Shown piece after piece: positions 30,648 through 39,284 of a stretch of 64,000 nucleotides of DNA. A model generated the notes under the pieces. The model ran no database searches and was not told the origin of the DNA. It saw only the letters and a program-made list of their open reading frames with translations. Position 1 is the stretch's first letter. Each line of letters starts with the position of its first letter. Source of the stretch: Caldilineaceae bacterium (GTDB lineage: Bacteria > Chloroflexota > Anaerolineae > Caldilineales > Caldilineaceae); NCBI GenBank assembly GCA_022824685.1, contig JAJDZJ010000188.1:27718-91717 (forward strand). The letters are read 5' to 3'. The translations under genes were made by a program, and so were the position numbers.

Positions 30648-32078
30648 ATGACCTCCTCCGCGCAACCGAACATCGTTCTTCTCGGCATCGACTCGCTGCG
30701 GGCCGACCATCTGAGCTGTTACGGCCACCACCGGCTGACGACGCCCCACCTAGACCGTTTTGCCTCCCAGGGTGTCCTGTTCGAAAACACGTTCAGTCCA
30801 CACATTCCAACGACCAGCGCCTATGGAATGATGCTGACCGGCATGGACATATTCAGCACCCAGCTGGTGGCGCACAGGCCGAAAGGTCCGCTGCGGCCGG
30901 AGATAAAGACACTGGCTGAAGTCCTGCGGGAGCAGGGCTATCGCACGGTCTCGGTCGGGCTTTCCGGCAGGGCCAGCGCCCGCGGCTTCGACGAGTACCT
31001 GAACTTCAGGCAGATGGGCAGTTGGTCCCAGGGGCGCGTGCCCAAGGCCCAGAGGTTGAATGAGCTGGCCCTGCCCGCGCTCGACCGCCTGGTTGATGAT
31101 GGCAGACCATTCTTCCTCTTTCTGCGTCACATGGACCCCCATTCACCCTACCTGCCGCCGCAGCCCTTCGAACGTATTTTTTACCACGGGGACGAGTGCG
31201 ATCCCGCCAACCGGTCGATGGAACCGGTCTTTGCATTTGAGCCGTTCAAGCATACGCTCATCGACATGTTGCCGCCTGAAATAAGCGACAGGGCGTATGT
31301 GAACGCACAGTATGACGGTGCCATCGCTTATATGGACGCCTGCATCCAGTCGATCTTCACCGCGCTCGAAGCGCACGAGATCTTTGACGAGACCATCGTT
31401 GCGGTCAATGGCGACCACGGTGAGGAGCTCGACGAACACGGATTCTGGTACGACCATCATGGCCTCTATGACACTGTGCTCCACGTGCCGCTGAAGCTGC
31501 GATACCCGCCCAAATTGCCGGCGGGCAGGCGCGTGGCGGGGTATAACCAGCACAAAGACCTTGTGCCGACAATCCTGGAGCTTGCCGGCATCGACGCCGG
31601 CGTTGATTTTGACGGGCGTTCTCTGCTGGCCATGATCGCAGGTGAGGAGGCGTCGCACGAAAGCGAATTCTACATCACCGAGTGCGCGTGGATGCGCAAA
31701 CACGGCTGGCGCACGCCCCATTGGAAGCTAATCCGCGCGCTCGAGCCAGACTTTCATTTTATGCCGCCGGTCGAACTCTACAATTTGGTCGAAGACCCAG
31801 GGGAGAGGTGCAACCTGGCCGAGGAGCTTCCTGAGGTGGTGTCGGCGCTCACCGCGCGCCTGGAGGCCTGGGTGAGCAATCGGGAGGCGGCGACGGGTCT
31901 GCCCAATCCCATTCACCACCAACCGGGTTGGCATGAAATCGAGGGCATCGACTACTTCGCCAGTTCACAGCAGGCCTACGACAATCTGAGAATTGGCCGT
32001 CCCAGCCAGGAGGCGCTGCAGCGGGAACAGAGGCTACGAAACCTTGAAGGAAACAAAGATCAGGTCGAAACTGTTTAA
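30648..32078 (+). CDS. Sulfatase-fold enzyme with Thr nucleophile position, copy B
   Basis: The 476-residue protein is a close paralogue of the upstream gene along its whole length (for example LGIDSLRADHLSCYG, FLRHMDPHSPYLPP, AVNGDHGEELDEHGFWYDHHG, MRKHGWRTPHWKL). It carries the same substitution: IPTTSAYGMMLTG with T55 in place of the formylglycine Cys. The metal-binding Asp and His residues are kept, so an active enzyme is expected. GGGAGAG precedes ATG 30648. The 15-base spacing shows co-transcription with copy A. The two copies differ most at their C-termini and in the loop after GFDEYL, which may set substrate preference. Confidence 0.88.
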   Translation: MTSSAQPNIVLLGIDSLRADHLSCYGHHRLTTPHLDRFASQGVLFENTFSPHIPTTSAYGMMLTGMDIFSTQLVAHRPKGPLRPEIKTLAEVLREQGYRTVSVGLSGRASARGFDEYLNFRQMGSWSQGRVPKAQRLNELALPALDRLVDDGRPFFLFLRHMDPHSPYLPPQPFERIFYHGDECDPANRSMEPVFAFEPFKHTLIDMLPPEISDRAYVNAQYDGAIAYMDACIQSIFTALEAHEIFDETIVAVNGDHGEELDEHGFWYDHHGLYDTVLHVPLKLRYPPKLPAGRRVAGYNQHKDLVPTILELAGIDAGVDFDGRSLLAMIAGEEASHESEFYITECAWMRKHGWRTPHWKLIRALEPDFHFMPPVELYNLVEDPGERCNLAEELPEVVSALTARLEAWVSNREAATGLPNPIHHQPGWHEIEGIDYFASSQQAYDNLRIGRPSQEALQREQRLRNLEGNKDQVETV

Positions 32079-32096
32079 GGCGGGGGCCGTGGATAT

Positions 32097-32108
32097 TCAA
32101 CCGGTTGA
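32097..32108. promoter_or_regulatory. Perfect 12-base palindrome, operator candidate
   Basis: TCAACCGGTTGA is a perfect palindrome in the 65-base gap before the sugar isomerase gene (ATG 32144). It shares TTCAACCGGTT with the site at 29060. The form resembles LacI-family operators. Palindromes of this size do occur by chance in 64 kb, so the shared core and position are the main support. Confidence 0.35.
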
Positions 32109-32143
32109 CTCTCGCTTGAACGCCTCAATACGGAGCTAGATTC

Positions 32144-32941
32144 ATGAAACTCGGCGCAAATTCAGTCCTCTTCGGCGGTTACGACATGGAGACCGCTTTC
32201 CGCTGCATCGCGATGGCCGGTTACGACGGCATCGAGATGGCTGCGATCGACGCGATGGCCCAACACCTGGTTTTGGACCGCTGGCAGGAGCTGGCGCCAG
32301 AGATCAAGAAGCTGGCCCAGACTTACGAATTGGAGCTGCTGGCGATGGAGCAGCCGAGCAGAGACCGGGATCTGATGGAGAAGGCGATGCAGGCGGCCGT
32401 GGAGTGCGGCATCCCTATCGTAAACTGCGGTCCGGGCGGAGAGAGCGGAGACGAGGAAAGTCTCGTTCAGACTATCGACGAACTTGGCGAGCTTACACAG
32501 ATGGCTGAGAGATACGGTGTAACGCTGTGCGTGAAGGCGCATGTGGGAGCCAGTATTTTCGATACGCCGACGACGCTGCGGGCGATGGAGGCAATCAGCT
32601 CGTCCAACTTCGGCATAGACATGGACCCGTCGCACATTCACCGCGCCAACGAGAACCCGGTCGACGCGATCGCGGCGGTGATCAGCCGCGTCAAACACGT
32701 GCACATACGCGACTGCAAAGGGCGCCAGCAGGGACCCGGCAAGCCGGAGCTGCAGGCGAACGGACGCGGGGAGATCGACCTGGTTGGCTACGTGCGGGTC
32801 CTGCACGAGAATGGCTATGACGGTCCGCTGAATCTCGAGGTGATTGGCGCCAGGGAATACAGTTTGGAGCAGTGCTGTGTGATCGCGGCCGAGAGTCGCG
32901 GCCACATGCAGGCCTGCCTGCAAGCGTGCGGCGCGCGTTAA
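32144..32941 (+). CDS. Sugar phosphate isomerase/epimerase family TIM-barrel protein
   Basis: The 265-residue protein is of the xylose-isomerase-like TIM-barrel superfamily. Barrel-strand ends carry expected metal ligands: GYDGIEMAAID, LELLAMEQPS, VTLCVKAHVG, FGIDMDPSHIHRA, KHVHIRDCKG and GPLNLEVIGARE. The length is typical. It follows the two sulfatase-like genes by 65 bases and precedes a dioxygenase, all on the plus strand. In this setting an epimerase or isomerase of a sugar or keto-inositol released by the upstream enzymes is plausible. The substrate is not visible. Confidence 0.87.
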   Translation: MKLGANSVLFGGYDMETAFRCIAMAGYDGIEMAAIDAMAQHLVLDRWQELAPEIKKLAQTYELELLAMEQPSRDRDLMEKAMQAAVECGIPIVNCGPGGESGDEESLVQTIDELGELTQMAERYGVTLCVKAHVGASIFDTPTTLRAMEAISSSNFGIDMDPSHIHRANENPVDAIAAVISRVKHVHIRDCKGRQQGPGKPELQANGRGEIDLVGYVRVLHENGYDGPLNLEVIGAREYSLEQCCVIAAESRGHMQACLQACGAR

Positions 32942-33026
32942 ATCAGCCGTGTTAGACTTTCTTGCCGCTTAACGACGCTACCGGACCGGATAAACCTTCA
33001 TTCATCTCTGAAATGGGGAGAGTGCT

Positions 33027-33815
33027 ATGCTCACTTCACAACAGATTCAACAGTTCAACGCCGATGGCTTTTTGAATGGCGGGCAGGTGCTTCGCGACGA
33101 TGAGGTGGAGACATTACGAACCGAGGTGATGCGCGTCATTGACGAGCGCGAACGCGAAGACATCCCCCAGCCCGTGATGGTCCGGAATATGAGTAGAGAC
33201 GGCGACAAGGCAGTTTGGCAGATCGTCAATATATGGGAGGCCAGCGTGCCCTTCCGCGAGTTGATGGCGAGGAAGGAGATCACCACCGGAATCGCGCAAT
33301 TTACGGGCGCCAGCGAGCTTCGCATCTGGCACGATCAGATCCAGTACAAGCCGCCCGAGACAGGCGGCACGACCCACTGGCATCAGGACGCGCCCCTCTG
33401 GCCGATAATCAGGCCGATGACCGAAGTAACTGCCTGGGTTGCGCTGGACGACGCAGACGAAACCAACGGCTGCATGTCGATGGTACGGGGCTCGCACAAG
33501 TGGGGCAACAAGATTGAATACCTGAACCAACTGGAAGATATCCAGGAGATGCCGACCGAGTACGAGGGACGCCCGCTTCAGGTTGCGAGTTGCCCGGTGA
33601 AAAAGGGTGAGGTCCACTTTCACCACGCGCTCACATGGCACGGTTCCCACGACAACAACAGCGAACGGCCCCGGCGGGCCATCGCCCTCCATTACATGAC
33701 CAACGAGACCTTCTATGTCGCGAGCGGCGAGCATGTGATGAAGGAGTTTGTTGAGGTGGAAGACGGCCAGAAGCTGCGCGGAAGGCACTTTCCACAGGTG
33801 TACTCTGAAAGTTAG
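33027..33815 (+). CDS. Phytanoyl-CoA dioxygenase family protein (HxD type)
   Basis: The 262-residue Fe(II)/2-oxoglutarate dioxygenase carries THWHQDAPLWP (His-Gln-Asp iron ligands). The distal histidine lies in HHALTWHGSHDNNSERPRRA, where the arginine would hold 2-oxoglutarate. The SMVRGSHKWG turn is typical of PhyH proteins. GGGAGA lies before ATG 33027. It sits between the isomerase and three Gfo/Idh/MocA genes, implying hydroxylation within the same degradative route. Confidence 0.9.
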   Translation: MLTSQQIQQFNADGFLNGGQVLRDDEVETLRTEVMRVIDEREREDIPQPVMVRNMSRDGDKAVWQIVNIWEASVPFRELMARKEITTGIAQFTGASELRIWHDQIQYKPPETGGTTHWHQDAPLWPIIRPMTEVTAWVALDDADETNGCMSMVRGSHKWGNKIEYLNQLEDIQEMPTEYEGRPLQVASCPVKKGEVHFHHALTWHGSHDNNSERPRRAIALHYMTNETFYVASGEHVMKEFVEVEDGQKLRGRHFPQVYSES

Positions 33816-33927
33816 GCGTCTGCACTGTGTATCCTTGAACAGACCCGCACCCAACGGTGCGCAAGCAGTTTTGGCTTTACCGAAGTCAGCCACTGGATAG
33901 GCATACAACTGAGCGGGGATTCACTTC

Positions 33928-35193
33928 ATGATTCGAATCGGCATTGTCGGCTGCGGCCGCATTCTAAACGCCCATCTTCACGGTTACCGGCTGCTGCGGG
34001 AGGCCGGTTACGACAGCTTTCGCATTACCGCGCTGTGCGCGCGCAAGGAGGACGACGCGTTGATGTTCCGCAAGCGCGGGGAGGGGCCGCCGCCGCGCGC
34101 GGCAGTGCTGGCGCCGGAGACAGGCGACCCGCTGGCTGCGCCGCACATCTATCTGGACGAGTTTCAGCCGGACACGGACGTAGCCGTCTTCACCGACTAC
34201 CGGGATATGATTGCGGCTGACGTGGTCGACGCTGTGAACGACTTCACGACGTTGTCCATGCACCACCAGATCGGCGCGGCTGCCTTTGACGCGGGATTGC
34301 ATCTGCTCGTGCAGAAGCCGCTGGCGATATCGGTGGCGGCGGCGCGCCTGCTGGTCGACAAGGCCGAGGCCAAGGGGTTGACATTGGGCCTGTTCGAGAA
34401 TGTACGCCAATCGGCAGGGACGCGTGCCGCGTCCTGGGCCATCCGACAGGGCTTGATCGGAGACCTTCAGCTAGCCTTGCTTGGCGGGATCGGCGGTCTG
34501 TGGTCGCCGGACAAGATCGTGGCCGAAACACCATGGCGTCACCGCAAATTGGAGGGCGGCGGCGGAGGCGCGATCGATATTGGCGTGCACGTGATGCACA
34601 TGGTGCGATACGTATGCGGGGAGGTTGTCGCGGTCAATGGTACGGTCCGCACCTTCGAACCCCAGCGCTATTTGTTCGGTGACCCCGCCGCCGGGCCAAG
34701 CGTAGAGGCCAACGTGGACGACACCTATCTGGCGACCGTCACCTGTGAAGGCGGCGCGCTGGCGCAACTGATGTGGTCCTGGGCCGGGCACGGCGAGGAG
34801 ACCTCGATTCCCGGCGCGCCGGTGTACTATGGCAGTCGAGGATGCATAAAAGGCGGCGAAATCGTGAGCGACGATGGCAGCCGCCGCAATCTTCAGGATA
34901 CTTTCTGGGCCGAAGCGGACTCCGACCTGCTTGACGTTCAGTTCCCTCTGGTGGGGCCAAATGAGACACGGCTGACCGACCCCTTCGCCATTCAACAGTT
35001 CGACTGGCTGCTGGCCATCGCGCGCGGCGGCCAGCCGGAGACCGACGGCGAGGAGGGCCTGCGAGACCTGGCTGCGGCGTTCGGCATGATTGAGTCTTCG
35101 GCATTGGGACGAACCGTGACGATGGCTGAGCTACTTTCGGGCGCAGTTCGCGGCTACCAGCAGGAGATTGATGACCACTTCGGTTTGGCATAG
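33928..35193 (+). CDS. Gfo/Idh/MocA family oxidoreductase
   Basis: The 421-residue protein has an N-terminal NAD(P)-binding Rossmann domain (RIGIVGCGRILNAHLHGY) and a C-terminal Gfo/Idh/MocA alpha/beta domain. The EKP motif is QKP here (LLVQKPLAIS). The catalytic-region histidine lies in GGAIDIGVHVMHMVRYV. A longer than usual loop follows strand 2 (about residues 45-75, rich in Pro and Ala). Family members oxidise or reduce sugars, inositols and related polyols. It is the first of three such genes in a row. Confidence 0.88.
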   Translation: MIRIGIVGCGRILNAHLHGYRLLREAGYDSFRITALCARKEDDALMFRKRGEGPPPRAAVLAPETGDPLAAPHIYLDEFQPDTDVAVFTDYRDMIAADVVDAVNDFTTLSMHHQIGAAAFDAGLHLLVQKPLAISVAAARLLVDKAEAKGLTLGLFENVRQSAGTRAASWAIRQGLIGDLQLALLGGIGGLWSPDKIVAETPWRHRKLEGGGGGAIDIGVHVMHMVRYVCGEVVAVNGTVRTFEPQRYLFGDPAAGPSVEANVDDTYLATVTCEGGALAQLMWSWAGHGEETSIPGAPVYYGSRGCIKGGEIVSDDGSRRNLQDTFWAEADSDLLDVQFPLVGPNETRLTDPFAIQQFDWLLAIARGGQPETDGEEGLRDLAAAFGMIESSALGRTVTMAELLSGAVRGYQQEIDDHFGLA

Positions 35194-35508
35194 CCGGGGA
35201 TGGTGGATTGGTCTGACGAGAGTCAATGTTCTGTTGGAAGCTGTCCTGGACTCTTCTGCGGTGGTTGCCACAGTAGTGACAATGTGATGGCATTTATGGA
35301 GTTATGTCGGATTGTGGATGAGTAGATTGAGACCTACTCACAATATTGAACGCCCCTGCCTTCACCGAACGCTGGCAACGATTACGCCAACAAGATGCTA
35401 GACCACGTCAGAAAGTTGGAACGGGCAGAGGAAGCCGCTTCATTTCACATTTTGAGAAGCGTAAGGAAGCTCATCAATACCTGTAGACCGAATCAGGGAG
35501 AGATTTAG
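35194..35508. other. Intergenic stretch between two oxidoreductase genes
   Basis: The 315 bases contain no frame with family resemblance and no clear terminator. They may hold a promoter for the gene at 35509. Base composition is lower in GC than the flanking genes, as expected for a non-coding stretch. Confidence 0.45.
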
Positions 35509-36522
35509 ATGCGACGAGTCGGAATCGTCGGAGCAGGCGGGATTTCCAGAACACACGCCGACCGCTGGAACCAGATGCCAGGCGTGGAACTGGCCGGATT
35601 TTACGACATTATCGAGGATGCCGCCCAGCGTGCGGTTCAACGTTCCGGCGGCAAGGCGTTCAGTAGCATGGACGAGTTGTTCGAGGCCGTGGACTACGTG
35701 GACGTGTGTACGCCGGGCACGGCGCACGTCGGGCCGGTGGTGGCCGCGTTGGAGGCGGGTCTGCCGACCGTTTGCGAGAAGCCTCTGGCCAACAGCGTTG
35801 CGGATTGTGAAAAGATCGTTGAGGCGGCCGAACGAACGGACATGCCCCTGTTTGTCGCGATGGTTGTGCGGTTCTTTCCCCAGTTCGCCAAGGCCAAGGA
35901 GGTGCTGGACAGCGGGGCCATTGGCGCGCCGGGCGTCATCCGAACTGTGCGCAGCGGCAGCTTCCCCGATTCCAGCGCTGGCTGGCGCAAGGGTCTGGCC
36001 ATCACCAGCTACTACGCCGACTTTGCGCAGAGCGGCGGCGTGCTGCTGGATCTCTGCATCCACGACATTGACTTCCAGCGCTGGTGTTTCGGCGAGATCG
36101 AGCGCGTGTTTGCGCGCGGCATGATGTTCGCGGGCAAGGAACCGAAGGACCACGCGCTGCTCACCGTTCGATTTGCAAACGGCGCCGTCGGCCACATCGA
36201 AGGCAGCTGGTCATACCCGCGCGGGCGCTTCGCGACGCGAATCGAAATCGCCGGTACGGGCGGAGTGATCGAGTGGGACTCGCGAGCGAGGCCGCCGGTG
36301 GAAGTGGCTCTCGCGCAGGAGGACGGGAGTTTGGCGTCTTCAGGAAGCTCCCCGACGGCGCCCCAGCACGACCCCTACTACGCTGAGCTTGCTCACTTTG
36401 TACGATGCGTTGAGGCGAATGAACCATTCCTTGTTTCACCCTATGACGGGCTGATGGCGGTGAAAATCTCACGTGCGGCAATCGAAAGCCTGAAGACAGG
36501 GAAAGCAGTTACAATCGGTTAG
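35509..36522 (+). CDS. Gfo/Idh/MocA family oxidoreductase
   Basis: The 337-residue protein has the full family pattern: RVGIVGAGGISRTHADRW (Rossmann glycines), VDVCTPGTAHVG, PTVCEKPLANS with the EKP lysine, and the GVLLDLCIHDIDFQRW histidine region. The length is normal. GGGAG lies before ATG 35509. It probably oxidises a sugar or cyclitol together with its neighbours. Nothing in the sequence narrows the substrate. Confidence 0.92.
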   Translation: MRRVGIVGAGGISRTHADRWNQMPGVELAGFYDIIEDAAQRAVQRSGGKAFSSMDELFEAVDYVDVCTPGTAHVGPVVAALEAGLPTVCEKPLANSVADCEKIVEAAERTDMPLFVAMVVRFFPQFAKAKEVLDSGAIGAPGVIRTVRSGSFPDSSAGWRKGLAITSYYADFAQSGGVLLDLCIHDIDFQRWCFGEIERVFARGMMFAGKEPKDHALLTVRFANGAVGHIEGSWSYPRGRFATRIEIAGTGGVIEWDSRARPPVEVALAQEDGSLASSGSSPTAPQHDPYYAELAHFVRCVEANEPFLVSPYDGLMAVKISRAAIESLKTGKAVTIG

Positions 36523-36654
36523 GACAGTCCAGCGGCGAGCTCAAGCAGTGGACCGCTTCTGATTAACGTAACGCGGCCATTTGCGAAACAGTCTTTCTAA
36601 TGATCTGTTGACACGGGGACAGAGTCTCGGTCAAAGTAAGGGGAACAACGATAG

Positions 36655-37650
36655 ATGTCAGACATTCGAATCGGCATGTTCAGCTTTGCCCACATGCACG
36701 CGGCCAGCTACCTCCATTTTCTTAGCCAGATGGAGGGAGTGGCCATTGCAGGGATCTACGACGACGACTACGACCGGGGCGGCCGGTTTGCCGCCCAGTG
36801 CAAGGCCCCCTATTTCAGACGGATTGACGGCCTCCTGGATCAGGATTTGGACGGCGTGATTATCTGTTCAGAAAACGCGCTGCACGCGCCGCTGGTTCTG
36901 GAGTCTGCCGGTCGCGTTCAAGGAATCCTCTGCGAGAAGCCCATTGCCACGACGCTTGAAGACGGCCAGGCGATGATTGACCGTTGTCGGGAGACGAACA
37001 CGAAACTGCAGATTGCCTTTCCGATGCGCTTCGCCCCGCCGGTGATGGACCTGAAGCAGCAACTCGACAGGGGCGTTCTGGGTGAAATTTTCAGCGTCAA
37101 GACCACCAATCACGGCTCGATGCCAGGCCGCTGGTTTGTTGATCACAAACTGGCCGGCGGCGGAGCCGTGCTTGATCACACTGTGCATGTAATCGATCTG
37201 CTGCGCTGGTTCTGGGACACGGAAGTGGAGGAGGTCTACGCTGAGGTCGGCCACGAACTCCTGTATCCCGGCTTGGGAATCGACGATGTGGGACTGCTGA
37301 GCTTCCGCCTTGCCAACGGCGTCTTCGGCACGCTGGACACGAGCTGGTCGCGGCCGGAGAGCTACCCCACCTGGGGGGACGTGAAGCTGGATGTTCTCGG
37401 GGAGAATGGGTTGATCAGTGTCGACGCCTTTGAGCAGAATCTTCAGGTCAGTTCAGAGGAAGATGGCAAGACCTCCTGGGTGAACTGGGGCAGCAGCGGC
37501 GACGAGGGTCTGGTCGCGGACTTCGTGGACATGATCCGCGCGGACCGGGATCCTTCCGTTCGCGGCGAGGACGGACAGCGGGCCCTGGAAGTTGCCCTGG
37601 CTGCTTACGAATCTTCACGGCGGGCGGAGCCGGTAGCCTTGCCGATCTAG
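36655..37650 (+). CDS. Gfo/Idh/MocA family oxidoreductase with atypical nucleotide-binding loop
   Basis: The 331-residue protein keeps GILCEKPIATT (EKP lysine) and GAVLDHTVHVIDLLRW (catalytic-region His). The N-terminal loop, however, reads RIGMFSFAHMHAASY rather than GxGxxG, so the glycine-rich dinucleotide loop is altered. The rest of the fold is normal in length. AAGGGGA lies before ATG 36655, and a TTGACA at 36608-36613 may belong to a promoter, though no good -10 box follows. It ends the co-oriented island on the plus strand. Confidence 0.87.
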   Translation: MSDIRIGMFSFAHMHAASYLHFLSQMEGVAIAGIYDDDYDRGGRFAAQCKAPYFRRIDGLLDQDLDGVIICSENALHAPLVLESAGRVQGILCEKPIATTLEDGQAMIDRCRETNTKLQIAFPMRFAPPVMDLKQQLDRGVLGEIFSVKTTNHGSMPGRWFVDHKLAGGGAVLDHTVHVIDLLRWFWDTEVEEVYAEVGHELLYPGLGIDDVGLLSFRLANGVFGTLDTSWSRPESYPTWGDVKLDVLGENGLISVDAFEQNLQVSSEEDGKTSWVNWGSSGDEGLVADFVDMIRADRDPSVRGEDGQRALEVALAAYESSRRAEPVALPI

Positions 37651-37816
37651 AGCATAGCCCCAATTGTGATGCTCCGCCGAGGGAGAATTGTAGCTGCAGA
37701 TGTTAGGGCGTTGCCGGCTCGAATAGTCCCGACCGTTTGACATTCCAGGTGGGCCTTCTGGCAAGAGATCCCCTTGCTATCGCGATTTCCTACCCACCAG
37801 ACGAGCATGACCTACC

Positions 37817-38377
37817 ATGACCCAGAGCGCGAAGGCGCGGGCACGGGCCATTCTTCAGGACTGCCCACTCTTTTTTGATACTGAAACGACTGGTCTCAGC
37901 CAGACCGCCGAGATTGTTGAAATTGGTGTTGTTGACGCTGAAGGCAGGACGGTTCTTGAGAGTTTGGTGCGGCCTCGACTGCGCATCCCGGCTGACGCCA
38001 TCGCCGTGCACGGGATTTCGAACGACATGGTGAAAGAGGCACCCACCTGGGCAGAGATCTGGCCAGACGTCCGGCAGTTGTTTATGGGTCGTCGCGTCGG
38101 CATCTTCAACGCAGATTTTGATTTGCGCATGATGAGGCAGTCGCACCGGCAGCATGGACTGCCTTGGGAGGAATATGGAGGGAGCGCCTTCTGCGTGATG
38201 AAGATGTATGCCCGGTACTACGGTGAGCGGCGGGGTCTGAGGAACGCGAAGTGGCAGAGCCTCCAGAAGGCGGGCCGGCAGTGCGGCATCGCGTTGCCGA
38301 ACAGCCACCGGGCCCTTGGCGACGCCCGGCTGACGTGCGCGATCTTCCGGCACATGGCGGGACTCATTTCTCTTTGA
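37817..38377 (+). CDS. DnaQ-like 3'-5' exonuclease (DEDDh)
   Basis: The 186-residue single-domain protein is an RNase H-fold exonuclease of the DEDDh group. Exo I is FFDTETTGL (D21, E23), Exo II is FNADFDLRMM, and Exo III is HRALGDARLT with the histidine and aspartate in place. It has no polymerase or helicase extension, so it may be a proofreading subunit-like or repair/RNA exonuclease. The next gene, a NUDIX hydrolase, begins within about 35 bases and may be coupled. Confidence 0.9.
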   Translation: MTQSAKARARAILQDCPLFFDTETTGLSQTAEIVEIGVVDAEGRTVLESLVRPRLRIPADAIAVHGISNDMVKEAPTWAEIWPDVRQLFMGRRVGIFNADFDLRMMRQSHRQHGLPWEEYGGSAFCVMKMYARYYGERRGLRNAKWQSLQKAGRQCGIALPNSHRALGDARLTCAIFRHMAGLISL

Positions 38378-38409
38378 TTGCAAATTGATTGCCTGCGGGA
38401 ATTTTCGAA

Positions 38410-38961
38410 GTGGATAAGGAGTTAAGGGCCTTCCTGCAGGGAAGGTCTCCTCTTGTTGAGGAACGGCAGGACTGGCTGGGAGGGGATATTGAACTCCTGC
38501 AGACGCGCGCTACCTACGCACTGACAGAGGCGGATCTTCCTCCTGTGCGTTTGGTTACTTCGGTAAGAGCTCTGCTGACGCGCGGCTCCCAGATCATGGC
38601 CGTTTGGGATCCGGACGGAGAGCATATTCTTCCCGGTGGGCGTGTGGATAGAGGCGAGGAGTCGCGAGAGGCATTGGTGAGGGAACTGCTGGAGGAAACA
38701 GGTTGGAGCGTTCGTGGTGATCCGGTCCTGATTGGCATGTTCCACTATCACATCCACTCACCAAGGCCAGCGTATTACTCCTATCCCTATCCAGACTTTC
38801 TTCAGCTGCTGTACAGGGCAGAGGCGGATAGGCATTTCCCGGAGGCTTTGGAGGTCGGCGGCTACGAGTTGGGCGCCGAGTTTCGGCCGCGCATGGAGGT
38901 CCAGCGCCTGTCGCTTTCACTGGGGGAGGCCGCGCTTCTCAGACTTGCGACGAAGAATTAG
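38410..38961 (+). CDS. NUDIX hydrolase
   Basis: The protein of about 183 residues hydrolyses a nucleoside diphosphate linked to some group X. The NUDIX box is complete: GGRVDRGEESREALVRELLE followed by ETGW, matching Gx5Ex7REUxEExGU. Start choice is uncertain: GTG 38410 has GGGAA at suitable spacing, while TTG 38389 has none. It follows an exonuclease on the same strand, suggesting nucleotide clean-up. The exact substrate is not visible. Confidence 0.88.
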   Translation: MDKELRAFLQGRSPLVEERQDWLGGDIELLQTRATYALTEADLPPVRLVTSVRALLTRGSQIMAVWDPDGEHILPGGRVDRGEESREALVRELLEETGWSVRGDPVLIGMFHYHIHSPRPAYYSYPYPDFLQLLYRAEADRHFPEALEVGGYELGAEFRPRMEVQRLSLSLGEAALLRLATKN

Positions 38962-39284
38962 AGAAAGGCCTCATGCAACGAAAGCAGACGCGTTCCGTCC
39001 AGGCTGGCTTGGGTCCTGAATCTGTAACCGGAAGTCGATTCCGGGCAGGTGAGTTGCGAAGTCATATTCGTTTGGCGCCTCCAGCGCTCAACAAAGGCCG
39101 GAGCTCCTATTGCAGGAACTCCGACAGCCTGCCCAATCCCTGGCAAATGGAAGTCGTTGAATTGCCGGCGCCCCGTCATGTCAAGGCAGACCGCCGGCAC
39201 CAAATGGTTGCGAGGCCTGCATTTTGCTTGTCGCGGCGGGGCGAGCTACTCTGCGGAGTGATACGGTTAGACTAAGAGACATTG
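38962..39284. other. Intergenic stretch between convergent genes
   Basis: The region separates the NUDIX gene from the convergent ABC permease gene. I see no gene, no strong hairpin and no T run; overlapping short plus-strand frames lack ribosome-binding sites. Confidence 0.45.
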
